Below are positions 1-6,370 of a stretch of DNA of 11,114 nt, one piece after another. This DNA comes from SG8-41 sp036397875. Its GTDB lineage: Bacteria > Pseudomonadota > Gammaproteobacteria > Burkholderiales > SG8-41. The stretch is from positions 1 through 11,114 of the forward strand of contig DASWIC010000074.1 in the NCBI GenBank assembly GCA_036397875.1, written 5' to 3'. Numbering within the stretch: the stretch's first letter is position 1; every line of letters starts with the position of its first letter. The position numbers were made by a program, and so were the translations under genes. The notes under the pieces were generated by a model, which did not search any database, was not told where the DNA came from, and saw nothing but the letters and a program-made list of their open reading frames with translations.

Positions 1-16
1 AACTGACGAGTTTCAT
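1..16 (-). CDS. 5' end of an overlapping third rfb-operon gene, probably dTDP-4-dehydrorhamnose 3,5-epimerase (partial)
   Basis: An ATG at 16-14 overlaps the rfbA stop codon as ATGA, and the frame runs off the window after about five codons (M-K-L-V-S). The four-base overlap is the same kind of coupling seen between rfbB and rfbA, which supports a real start. In this operon type the next gene is usually rfbC or rfbD. The MKLVS opening looks more like RfbC than RfbD, which normally opens with a Rossmann strand and GxxGxxG. The identity is an inference from five residues and operon position only. Confidence 0.45.
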
Positions 17-888
17 TCCAGCGGCTGCCGCAGCACGTCCCTGAGATAGGCGCCGTACGGGCTGTTGCCGATGGCGGCGGCCAGCCGCTCGAGCTCCGCA
101 GCGCTGATGTAGCCCATGCGAAACGCGATCTCCTCGGGACAGGCGACCTTCAATCCCTGGCGCTTCTCGATGGTCTCGATGAACATCGAGGCGGCGAGCA
201 GCGCGTCGTGCGTGCCGGTGTCAAGCCAGGCAATGCCGCGCCCCAGCAGCACCACCTCGAGCTCGCCGCGGCGCAGGTACTCCAGGTTAACGTCGGTAAT
301 CTCCAGCTCACCACGGGCTGACGGCTTGAGGTTGCGCGCGATATCCACCACCTCGCTGCCGTATAGGTAGAGGCCGGTCTGCGCGTAGCGCGATTTCGGC
401 CGCTTCGGCTTCTCCTCGATGGAGATCACCTTGCGGCCCCGGTTGAACTCGATGACGCCGTAGCGCTCCGGATCGTGCACCGGGTAGGCGAAAATCGTGG
501 CGCCCTTGACGTTCGTCACTGTCCGTTGGAGATCGGCGGACAGATCGTGGCCGTAGAAGATGTTGTCGCCGAGAATTAGCGCGCACGCGTCGCTGCCGAT
601 GAAGCCCGCGCCGATGGTGAATGCCTGCGGGATACCCTTGGGTTCGGGCTGCACGGCATACGACAGATGGATGCCCCAGCGCCTTCCATCACCCAGCAAT
701 TGCTCGAAGCGCGGCGTGTCCTGCGGTGTGGAGATGAGCAGCACCTCGCGTATGCCCGCGAGCATCAACGTGGTGAGGGGGTAGTAGACCATCGGCTTGT
801 CGTAGACCGGCAGCAGCTGCTTGCTGACAGCCTGCGTCGCGGGATAGAGCCGCGTGCCGCTACCGCCCGCGAGGATGATGCCCTTCAC
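13..888 (-). CDS. rfbA: Glucose-1-phosphate thymidylyltransferase (RfbA/RmlA)
   Basis: Joins glucose-1-phosphate to dTTP, giving dTDP-glucose and pyrophosphate, the first step of dTDP-rhamnose synthesis in the cytoplasm. The 291-residue product has the full family layout: nucleotide-binding LAGGSGTRL at residues 6-14, SKQLLPVYDKPM at 22-33, metal-binding GDN at 107-109, EEKPK at 158-162 and WLDTGTHDAL at 221-230. The length matches the family. I place the start at GTG 888-886, because the protein must open MKGIILAGG; reading further up gives non-homologous residues inside rfbB. The GTG overlaps the rfbB stop (GTGA), and a purine-rich GGGGGGAGG lies just upstream, so translation is probably coupled. 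One oddity is KGIPQAF at 84-90, where relatives usually have Ala before the Gln that contacts the base. Function is secure. Confidence 0.96.
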   Translation of the reverse strand: MKGIILAGGSGTRLYPATQAVSKQLLPVYDKPMVYYPLTTLMLAGIREVLLISTPQDTPRFEQLLGDGRRWGIHLSYAVQPEPKGIPQAFTIGAGFIGSDACALILGDNIFYGHDLSADLQRTVTNVKGATIFAYPVHDPERYGVIEFNRGRKVISIEEKPKRPKSRYAQTGLYLYGSEVVDIARNLKPSARGELEITDVNLEYLRRGELEVVLLGRGIAWLDTGTHDALLAASMFIETIEKRQGLKVACPEEIAFRMGYISAAELERLAAAIGNSPYGAYLRDVLRQPLE

Positions 889-1949
889 GCCTCCCCCCGC
901 TTCGCGTAATTGGTCTCGATCCAGCGCTGGTACTCGCCGCTCGTGATCCTCTCCCCCCATTTCATGTTGTCGACATACCACTCGACGGTCTTGCGCAGCC
1001 CGGTCGCGAAGCTCTCCTGCGGCTTCCAGCCAAGCTCGGCCCGGATCTTCCGCGCGTCCATAGCGTAGCGCCGGTCATGCCCCGGGCGGTCCTTGACGAA
1101 GCTGATGAGCTTCTCGTGCGGCGCGTGAGGGGGGCGGGCCTCGTCGAGCAGCGCGCAGACCGCCTTGACCACGTCGAGGTTGGTCATCTCGCCGTGGCCG
1201 CCGATGTTGTAGGCCTCGCCCGGCCGGCCTTTTGCGAGCACGAGGCGCACGGCGGCGCAGTGGTCTGCGACGTAGAGCCAGTCGCGGATATTCTTGCCGT
1301 CGCCATAGATGGGCAGCGGCTTCTGGTGCCAGCCGTTGAGAATCATCAGGGGGATGAGTTTCTCGGGAAACTGGCAGGGACCGTAATTGTTCGAGCAATT
1401 GGTCGTGATCGCCGGGAAGCCGTAGGTATGGTGGTAGGCGCGCAGGAGATGGTCGGCGGCGGCCTTGGACGCGGCGTAGGGGCTGCTCGGTGCGTACGGG
1501 GTGGTCTCGGTGAAGGCGGGATCGCCGGCGCCGAGGGATCCGTAGACCTCGTCGGTCGAGACGTGCAGGAAGCGGAACCGGTCCTTTTCCGGCTGTGCGA
1601 GCGCCGACCAGTATGCGCGTGCCTCCTCGAGCAGCGCGAACGTGCCCATGATGTTGGTCTGCACGAAATCAACGGGGCCGTGGATCGAGCGGTCGACGTG
1701 GCTCTCCGCCGCGAAATTGACGATCGCGTGCGGCTTGTGCTCCTGCAGGAGCCTCCCGACGAGCGCGCGATCGCCGATGTCGCCGCGCACGAAAATATGG
1801 CGCGCGTTCCCCACCAGGGTGGAAAGGTTTTCGGGATTGCCGGCGTAGGTCAGCTTGTCGAGATTGACCAGCGGATCGGATTCGGCCTCGATCCACTGCA
1901 GCACGAAATTGGAGCCGATGAAACCGGCACCGCCGGTGACGAATATCAA
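885..1949 (-). CDS. rfbB: dTDP-glucose 4,6-dehydratase (RfbB/RmlB), TTG start
   Basis: Converts dTDP-glucose to dTDP-4-keto-6-deoxyglucose with bound NAD, the second step to dTDP-rhamnose. The extended SDR enzyme has 354 residues: NAD-binding TGGAGFIG at 5-12, AAESHVDRSI at 80-89, catalytic STDEVYG at 131-137 (Thr132, Asp133, Glu134) and the YxxxK pair Tyr158/Lys162, then NNYGP at 187-191 and RDWLYV at 222-227. The open frame continues far upstream, but that part is the complement of waaA. I chose TTG 1949-1947 because it yields the family opening M-I-F-V-T-G-G-A-G-F and sits 7 bases after an AGGAG ribosome site. An ATG at 1966 is out of frame and soon stops. First gene of a minus-strand operon with rfbA. 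Confidence 0.96.
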   Translation of the reverse strand: MIFVTGGAGFIGSNFVLQWIEAESDPLVNLDKLTYAGNPENLSTLVGNARHIFVRGDIGDRALVGRLLQEHKPHAIVNFAAESHVDRSIHGPVDFVQTNIMGTFALLEEARAYWSALAQPEKDRFRFLHVSTDEVYGSLGAGDPAFTETTPYAPSSPYAASKAAADHLLRAYHHTYGFPAITTNCSNNYGPCQFPEKLIPLMILNGWHQKPLPIYGDGKNIRDWLYVADHCAAVRLVLAKGRPGEAYNIGGHGEMTNLDVVKAVCALLDEARPPHAPHEKLISFVKDRPGHDRRYAMDARKIRAELGWKPQESFATGLRKTVEWYVDNMKWGERITSGEYQRWIETNYAKRGEA

Positions 1950-1956
1950 GCGTCGA

Positions 1957-1961
1957 CTCCT
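1957..1961 (-). promoter_or_regulatory. Ribosome binding site fixing the rfbB TTG start
   Basis: AGGAG on the minus strand followed by a 7-base spacer to TTG 1949-1947. It decides the start of rfbB, for which no in-frame ATG gives a sensible N-terminus. Confidence 0.75.
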
Positions 1962-2019
1962 GTCATGCGCCAGACCTGGACCGTAAGTACCTGAATTCGA
2001 ATCGTTGTTCTGGTCCGAT

Positions 2020-2048
2020 ATTCTATGCGTAAAGCGGGTTTCAGTGTA
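2020..2048 (-). promoter_or_regulatory. Possible promoter for the rfb operon
   Basis: On the minus strand a TAGAAT box (2025-2020, five of six matches to TATAAT) has a poor TACACT -35-like hexamer 17 bases upstream (2048-2043). It would start RNA about 60-65 bases before the rfbB TTG. It lies in the divergent rfbB/waaA spacer (1950-2066), so it overlaps any waaA promoter. A plus-strand TATTCT at 2019-2024 with TTCGAA 17 bases before it is an even weaker waaA candidate. Read by eye, no scoring. Confidence 0.28.
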
Positions 2049-2066
2049 GGCTGCCGAGAAGTTGTG

Positions 2067-3308
2067 ATGCGCTTCCTGTACACGCTGCTGCTCTATCTCC
2101 TGTGGCCTTTTGCGCTGGCGCTCCTCACGTGGCGCGGGCGCCACGGCCCGGGCGCCCTTCGGCATATCGGGGAGCGCTTCGGGTATTACGCGGCGGCTCC
2201 CGATGCGCCGCTCATCTGGCTGCACGCCGTATCCGTGGGCGAGACGCGCGCGGCCGAGCCGCTGGTGCGCGCGCTGCAGGCAAGGCATCCGCAGTGCCGC
2301 ATCCTGCTCACGCACATGACGCCGACGGGACGGGAAGCGGGCGAGACGTTGTTCGGCGGCAGGGCCGTGCGTTGCTACGTGCCGTTCGACTTTCCCGGGG
2401 CGGTGGCGCGGTTTCTCGACCATTTCCGGCCGCGGGCCGGCATCGTGATGGAGACCGAGATCTGGCCCAACCTGATTCGCGCCGCCCGCGAGCGCTCGCT
2501 CCCGCTCTATCTGGTGAACGCGCGCCTGTCCGAGAAGTCCTTCGTCAGCTACCGGCGGTTCGGGGGGCTCGTGCGCGCGAGCCTGGCCGCATTTACCGCG
2601 GTGGCGGCACAGGGCGAGGATGACGCGCGGCGGCTCGCCGCGCTCGGGGCGCGCAATGTGCGTGTCACCGGCAATCTGAAATTCGACGTGACCCCGCCGC
2701 CGGGCCAGCTGGAGCTCGGGCGCACGCTGCGTCGCGGCTTCGGGGTCGCGCGCCCGGTCCTGCTCGCCGCCAGCACGCGCGAGCGCGAAGAGGCGCTGCT
2801 CCTCGATGCGCTTGAGCGGGTCGCTGTGCCAGGGCTGCTGGTCGTCATCGTGCCCCGCCATCCCCAACGCTTCGACGAAGTGGCGCGGCTGCTCGAGGCC
2901 CGCGGCGTGCGCTATCAGCGGCGTAGCGCCAACGCGGCGACGGCGCCCGAGACACGGGCCGTCCTCGGCGACAGCATGGGGGAGATGTTTGCGTATTACG
3001 CGGCGTGTGACGTCGCGTTCATTGGGGGCAGCCTGGTGCCGCTGGGGGGGCAGAACCTGATCGAGGCATGCGCGGCGGGCAAACCGGTGCTGATCGGGCC
3101 CTCGAGCTATAACTTTGCGGATGCGGCGGCGTTTGCGATAGCAGCGGCCGCGGCGATCCAGGTCCCTGATTCACACGCCCTGGCGCGCGAGGCGGAGCGG
3201 CTATTGCGCGATCCGGGTGCGGTGCGGCGCATGTCGCAGGCAGCGCTGGCGTTTGCGAACGCGCACCGCGGGGCCACCGCCCGCGTGTTGAAGCTGATCA
3301 AGTTCTAA
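2067..3308 (+). CDS. waaA: 3-deoxy-D-manno-octulosonic acid (Kdo) transferase
   Basis: Transfers Kdo from CMP-Kdo to lipid A precursor at the inner face of the cytoplasmic membrane, an essential step of LPS core synthesis (GT30 family). The 413-residue protein starts with a hydrophobic anchor (about 3-20) and then shows the family blocks: HAVSVGE at 53-59 with the presumed catalytic base Glu59, THMTPTGRE at 82-90, METEIWPNLI at 128-137, GNLKFD at 202-207, AASTRE at 234-239, PRHPQRF at 263-269 and GSLVPLGGQNLIEA at 321-334. The start at ATG 2067 puts the membrane anchor first; an upstream in-frame ATG at 2025 would add 14 unlikely residues. A GAGAAG element just upstream may be the ribosome site. 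Its TAA lies at the left edge of a repeat element. Confidence 0.95.
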   Translation: MRFLYTLLLYLLWPFALALLTWRGRHGPGALRHIGERFGYYAAAPDAPLIWLHAVSVGETRAAEPLVRALQARHPQCRILLTHMTPTGREAGETLFGGRAVRCYVPFDFPGAVARFLDHFRPRAGIVMETEIWPNLIRAARERSLPLYLVNARLSEKSFVSYRRFGGLVRASLAAFTAVAAQGEDDARRLAALGARNVRVTGNLKFDVTPPPGQLELGRTLRRGFGVARPVLLAASTREREEALLLDALERVAVPGLLVVIVPRHPQRFDEVARLLEARGVRYQRRSANAATAPETRAVLGDSMGEMFAYYAACDVAFIGGSLVPLGGQNLIEACAAGKPVLIGPSSYNFADAAAFAIAAAAAIQVPDSHALAREAERLLRDPGAVRRMSQAALAFANAHRGATARVLKLIKF

Positions 3309-3327
3309 CAGGGTGTCGAAAAACTCA

Positions 3328-3355
3328 CGTCGCTCCCGCGGAGGCGGGAGTCCAG
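3328..3355 (+). repeat. 28-base hairpin repeat, copy 1 (dRS3-like)
   Basis: Stem CTCCCGC/GCGGGAG (3333-3339 and 3344-3350) with loop GGAG, bordered by CGTCG and TCCAG. It is identical over all 28 bases to the reverse complement of 4251-4278, and similarity extends 10 more bases outward (8 of 10). Related to the ATTCCC-N8-GGGAAT repeats known as dRS3 in Neisseria and to similar repeats common in other proteobacteria. Confidence 0.85.
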
Positions 3356-3542
3356 AGGACGTTTCCCCCTTCCTACCTTCCCCCGCAAGGGGTGCGCCGA
3401 AACGTGGAGCAGGGGCCCCGATTTTGGGGATGCGACCGTGAAGGCGCACACAAGCACGCGGATTATTGCGGCGCTGCATCCCACTCCGGGGTCGCATCCA
3501 AGCTCAATACGCTCGGAACCTGCTCCGCCCTCCGCGGGCGCA

Positions 3543-3570
3543 GGGGATACCCGCCGTCGCGGGAATGACG
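3543..3570 (-). repeat. 28-base hairpin repeat, copy 2 (diverged)
   Basis: Read on the minus strand it starts CGTCATTCCCGCGA and matches copy 3 (4192-4219) at 24 of 28 positions. It sits near the right end of the element, in opposite orientation to copy 1, so the two copies form inverted sub-terminal repeats. Confidence 0.75.
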
Positions 3571-3594
3571 GTTCTTCCAAGTGCGGACACTCTT

Positions 3595-4197
3595 TCAACA
3601 ACCTGCTAACACACCGTACTCGGCATCCTCGGTGACGACGAGGTCAATTGCCTGGTCGCGATCCGTCGATGGAAGCTCGGGCAGGAGCTGAAGTTCGAAC
3701 GCGGCGGCGACGAGAGGCGGCCGGGAGGCAAGGCCGCGGATAAAGCCGTCATAGTAGCCGCCGCCGTAGCCTAGCCGCTCGCCGCGCCCGGTGAAGGCAA
3801 CGCCCGGAACCAGCACGAACTCGAGCTGCGACGCCGGCACGGGAGGACATACATCGGCGCGCGGTTGAGGAATGCCCCACACGCCTGGGGCAAGCTGGCG
3901 TGCCGGGTCGTCGACCGCGTGGGGCTGGAGCATCCGGCTGCCGCGCTCTACTCGCGGCAGCACCAGCTTCTTGCCTTGTGCGAGAACATCGGCGAGGAAG
4001 CCCGCGGTTTCGAACTCGCTGCCGAAGCTTGCGTAGGCCATCACGCAGCGGGCGCTGCGATAGGCCTCGAGCGCGAGCAGTCGCGTCGTGATGCGCGTGC
4101 TCAGCGCGCGCCGCTCCGGCGCGGGCAGCGCATCACGCCGCGCGAGCACCTGCTTCCGGATTTCGCTCTTCGAGTCGATGTTAACCAGGTACGTCAT
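3595..4197 (-). CDS. 5-formyltetrahydrofolate cyclo-ligase (5,10-methenyl-THF synthetase)
   Basis: ATP-dependent conversion of 5-formyl-THF to 5,10-methenyl-THF in the cytoplasm (5-FCL family; symbols fthC, ygfA or fau are used). The 200-residue product shows the family signature VPGVAFTGRGERLGYGGGYYD from about 130 to 150, with the glycine-rich LGYGGGYYD at 142-150, an N-terminal SKSEIRKQVLARRDAL helix (9-24) and the C-terminal DLVVTE at 185-190. The only usable start is ATG 4197-4195, which lies inside a repeat hairpin and lacks a normal ribosome site; no in-frame ATG, GTG or TTG occurs between it and the conserved helix. The last residues (LAGC) and the TGA lie in or at the edge of the other repeat element. 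Co-directional with tolC, 103 bases behind it. Confidence 0.9.
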   Translation of the reverse strand: MTYLVNIDSKSEIRKQVLARRDALPAPERRALSTRITTRLLALEAYRSARCVMAYASFGSEFETAGFLADVLAQGKKLVLPRVERGSRMLQPHAVDDPARQLAPGVWGIPQPRADVCPPVPASQLEFVLVPGVAFTGRGERLGYGGGYYDGFIRGLASRPPLVAAAFELQLLPELPSTDRDQAIDLVVTEDAEYGVLAGC

Positions 4198-4219
4198 TCC
4201 CGCGAAGGCGGGAATCCAG
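4192..4219 (+). repeat. 28-base hairpin repeat, copy 3 (exact ATTCCC-N8-GGGAAT)
   Basis: Perfect 8-base stem ATTCCCGC/GCGGGAAT (4196-4203 and 4208-4215) with loop GAAG. The ATTCCC-N8-GGGAAT form is exactly that of Neisseria dRS3. On the minus strand it reads as the peptide WIPAFAGMT, and its ATG is the only plausible fthC start codon. Confidence 0.85.
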
Positions 4220-4250
4220 CAAGTCGTTGATCCTACTGATGTTGGATTTC

Positions 4251-4278
4251 CTGGACTCCCGCCTCCGCGGGAGCGACG
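4251..4278 (-). repeat. 28-base hairpin repeat, copy 4
   Basis: Exact reverse complement of copy 1 (3328-3355), and inverted relative to copy 3, from which it is 31 bases away (24 of 28 matches). Beyond it the sequence to about 4300 keeps partial similarity to the left end of the 3309 element (CTGAAAGACTC against CGAAAAACTC, read on the minus strand), ending against the tolC TAA. Two hairpins between tolC and fthC may limit or process a shared transcript. Confidence 0.8.
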
Positions 4279-4300
4279 CGAGTCTTTCAGCGGTCTGCAA

Positions 4301-5632
4301 TTACCGGTCGAGCCAGCCGTTGATGAGCGCGAGGTCCTGCTCGGCGAGCGTGCCGGCCGCGGCCTTGAGCCGCAGCAGCGACAATATGTAGTTGTACTTC
4401 GCCTGGGCGAGGTCGCGCCGCGTCTGCGAGAGCTGCTGCTGGGCATTCAACACGTCGATCAAGGTGCGCACCCCGACCTCCTGCCCGAGCCGGGTGGAGT
4501 CGAGCGAGCTCTGGCTCGACACGAGCGCCGCTTCCAGCGCCCTCACCTGGGACACGCCGGTCGCCACGCCCAGGAAGGTCTGCTGTGCGGTCAACTGCGC
4601 GGTGCGGCGCGCGTTCTCCAGGTCCTGCCGGGCTTTCTCCTCGTTGGCGAGCGCCTCGCGCACGCGCGAGGAAGTGAGCCCGCCCTGGTAGATGGGTATC
4701 GCGAGCTGCAGCCCGACCACTCCCGCTTTCGTATCGGTGCCCGCAATCCCCACCGTGCCGGCCCCGCTGCCCGAGTCGGTGTAGGTCGCGAAAGCGTCGA
4801 GCGTTGGCCGATGCCCGGCGCGATTGCGCTCGACTTCCTTGGCCGCGAAATCCAGGCTCGCCTGGCTGACGCGCACCTGCAGATTGTTGGCTCCCGCGGT
4901 CTCGACCCACCTCCCCGGGTCGTTGGGCTCCGGGAAGCGCGGGTTGAATTTCGGCCCGAGGGGCGAGATTCCCGGCGCCGGCCGGCCGATGATCAGCTCG
5001 AGGAAGCGCTTCCTGACTTCCAGGTCGTTCTTGGCCGTGATTTCGAGCGACACGGTGAGGTCGTAACGGGACTGCGCCTCGTGCGTGTCGGTGATGGTGG
5101 CGGTGCCGACCTCGAAGTTGCGCTTGGCCTGCTCGAGCTGCCGGCCGATCGCGGCGAGCTGCGCTTGCGCGAACACGATCGTGTCCTGCGCCAGCAGCAC
5201 ATCGAAATAGGCCTGGGCGACCCGCAGGATGAGGTCCTGGGCCGCTTGCGCGAAGAGGGCATCGGACTGCACCACCTGGGACTTCGCCTGCTCGTACACG
5301 GTGAGGTTCTGCGGGCGGTACAGCGGTTGCGTGACCGCGATCGACGCGGCGTTGGAATTGAACTGCGAGGTCGTCGTGCCGGCCGTGGGATCGCGCGAGC
5401 GGATCTCGCGGTCGTTGAATTGCGTGCTGGCCGATACGGTCGCGGAGGGCAGCAGGCCGGAGAGTCCCTGCGGCAGTTTTTCCTGGCCGGCGCTCCACGT
5501 GGCGCGCGCCGCCGCATACTGCGCGTCCGCGCTCTGCGCCATACCGAAGATTTCCATCAGGTCGGCGCCCTGCGCCGCCGCGGTCGCGCCGAGCAGAAAC
5601 GCCAGCGATGTCGACTGCAGGACGCGGATCAT
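4301..5632 (-). CDS. tolC: TolC-family outer-membrane efflux/secretion channel
   Basis: Forms the trimeric outer-membrane and periplasmic duct used by type I secretion systems and tripartite efflux pumps. The 443-residue precursor has a signal peptide (basic MIR, hydrophobic core, small residues to about 22) and no lipobox Cys, as expected of TolC itself rather than the lipidated OprM type. The two OEP repeats are visible: NFEVGTATITDTHEAQSRYD in the first half and LGQEVGVRTLIDVLNAQQQL in the second, each with the VGxxTxxDxxxAQ turn, separated by long Ala/Gln-rich helices. The start ATG 5632-5630 lies two bases after the stop of the upstream methyltransferase gene, so the two are very likely co-transcribed and coupled. 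It could serve the MacA/MacB set in this window, but that pairing is inferred. Confidence 0.94.
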   Translation of the reverse strand: MIRVLQSTSLAFLLGATAAAQGADLMEIFGMAQSADAQYAAARATWSAGQEKLPQGLSGLLPSATVSASTQFNDREIRSRDPTAGTTTSQFNSNAASIAVTQPLYRPQNLTVYEQAKSQVVQSDALFAQAAQDLILRVAQAYFDVLLAQDTIVFAQAQLAAIGRQLEQAKRNFEVGTATITDTHEAQSRYDLTVSLEITAKNDLEVRKRFLELIIGRPAPGISPLGPKFNPRFPEPNDPGRWVETAGANNLQVRVSQASLDFAAKEVERNRAGHRPTLDAFATYTDSGSGAGTVGIAGTDTKAGVVGLQLAIPIYQGGLTSSRVREALANEEKARQDLENARRTAQLTAQQTFLGVATGVSQVRALEAALVSSQSSLDSTRLGQEVGVRTLIDVLNAQQQLSQTRRDLAQAKYNYILSLLRLKAAAGTLAEQDLALINGWLDR

Positions 5633-5634
5633 GC

Positions 5635-6300
5635 TCAGAAAACGAAGCGTTCCGGCTGCAGGGCGTTCCGGAGCGGCGCGATGCAGGTCTCGAACAGCCC
5701 CGTGGTGCTGCAGGCGCCGGCGCCGACACTGGTGATGAGCTGCGCTTCCATGACCGGGGCCTCCCCGACGACGACGATCAGCCGGCCGCCGGGGCGCAGG
5801 CATTTCGGAAACGCGTCGGGCAGCACCGGCATTGACCCGGTCACCACCACCGCGTCGTAGGGGGCGTGGCGATCCCAGCCGCGCGCGGCATCGCCCGTCT
5901 CGAGCGTCACGTTGGCGAACCCGTGGGCATTGAGCGTGGCGCCCGCGGACCGGGTGAAATCGGGAATGATGTCCACGCTGTAGACATGGCTTCCGAGGCT
6001 TGCCAGCAGCGCCGTCATGTAACCGCTTCCCGTGCCGACTTCGAGTATCCGGTCCTCCGGGGTGAGCGTGAGCTCCTGCAGCATGCGCGCTTCGAGCTTG
6101 GGCGCGAGCATCGTTTCGCCGTGCTCGAGCGGGATCTCCATGTCGACGAAAGCGAGTGAGCGGTACCGGGGCGGCACGAATTCCTCGCGCCGGAGGCGCA
6201 GCAGCAGATCGAGCACCCGCTGGTCCAGCACCTCCCACGGCCGGATCTGCTGCTCGACCATGTTGAAGCGGGCGCGCTCGACGTCGAGCTGCGGGTTCAT
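5635..6300 (-). CDS. Protein-L-isoaspartate O-methyltransferase family protein
   Basis: A 221-residue SAM-dependent methyltransferase of the PCM family, which normally methylates isoaspartyl residues to start protein repair. SAM motif I is clear at LEVGTGSGY (86-94), followed by YSVDIIPDF (107-115), ETGDAARGW (134-142), YDAVVVTG (148-155) and LRPGGRLIVVVG (168-179). The region that in classical PCM reads G-Q-T-I-S-x-P and carries the active-site Ser is here GETMLAP (61-67), so isoaspartate activity is uncertain. The N-terminal RFNMVEQQIRPW block (11-22) is typical of the shorter proteins I associate with tolC neighbours in betaproteobacteria. ATG 6300 is the first start, but no ribosome site is visible before it. 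Operon partner of tolC, two bases apart. Confidence 0.85.
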   Translation of the reverse strand: MNPQLDVERARFNMVEQQIRPWEVLDQRVLDLLLRLRREEFVPPRYRSLAFVDMEIPLEHGETMLAPKLEARMLQELTLTPEDRILEVGTGSGYMTALLASLGSHVYSVDIIPDFTRSAGATLNAHGFANVTLETGDAARGWDRHAPYDAVVVTGSMPVLPDAFPKCLRPGGRLIVVVGEAPVMEAQLITSVGAGACSTTGLFETCIAPLRNALQPERFVF

Positions 6301-6323
6301 AGGGAAATTCAGGGGGTTACAAT
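6296..6323 (+). promoter_or_regulatory. Possible thiC promoter
   Basis: TTCATA (6296-6301, four of six to TTGACA), a 16-base spacer and TACAAT (6318-6323, five of six to TATAAT). Transcription would begin near 6330, about 40 bases before the TPP aptamer. A CATAAT at 6349-6354 is another -10 candidate but has no -35. Read by eye. Confidence 0.35.
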
Positions 6324-6340
6324 GCGCTGCGGCGGTTGCA

Positions 6341-6346
6341 ATTATC
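6341..6346 (-). promoter_or_regulatory. Possible -10 box for the pcm-tolC operon
   Basis: GATAAT read on the minus strand (five of six to TATAAT), about 40 bases before the pcm-like ATG at 6300. No convincing -35 hexamer is seen at 16-18 bases. It lies in the divergent region shared with thiC. Confidence 0.25.
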
Positions 6347-6370
6347 CCATAATTCGATTAGCGTTAGGGC

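Larger units (their letters stand above)
3309..3605. mobile_element. MITE-like non-coding element between waaA and fthC
   Basis: This 297-base stretch fills the convergent gap between waaA and fthC and holds no convincing gene. Its ends are imperfect inverted repeats: CAGGGTGTCGAAAAA at the left (3309-3323) and CAGGTTGTTGAAAGA read inward from 3605, matching at 12 of 15 positions. Both ends are flanked by CTAA (3305-3308 and 3606-3609), which could be a 4-base target duplication of the YTAR type, although four bases can match by chance. Inside each end lies an inverted copy of a 28-base hairpin repeat. The interior folds strongly: CCCC/GGGG closing a GCAA tetraloop (3381-3392), nested within ACGTTTC/GAAACGT (3359-3365 and 3399-3405); CCCC/GGGG at 3416-3429; and GGATGCGACC/GGTCGCATCC (3428-3437 and 3490-3499). 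No transposase is present. Confidence 0.55.

Noticed and set aside
2025..2066. 14 extra N-terminal residues on waaA from ATG 2025
   Set aside because: They precede the membrane anchor that opens this family, and ATG 2067 has its own purine-rich upstream element.
1950..2867. Open minus-strand frame continuing rfbB upstream by about 300 residues
   Set aside because: It is the complement of waaA, has a composition typical of antisense GC-rich frames and no recognisable domain; the RfbB family starts at the TTG with an SD.
3305..3601. Small minus-strand frame through the waaA-fthC gap
   Set aside because: Its residues are translations of the hairpin repeats (for example SFPRRRVSPAP and LDSRLRGSDV), not a conserved protein.
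3328..4278. CRISPR-like array from the four 28-base repeats
   Set aside because: Copies are palindromic, in alternating orientation and irregularly spaced, with no uniform spacers or cas genes.
4198..4446. Longer fthC reading frame containing the repeat-encoded peptide WIPAFAGMT
   Set aside because: The upstream part is repeat and antisense tolC; such repeat peptides are a known source of false N-terminal extensions.
4088..5860. 590-codon plus-strand frame
   Set aside because: Antisense to tolC and the pcm-like gene, both of which have clear family motifs.
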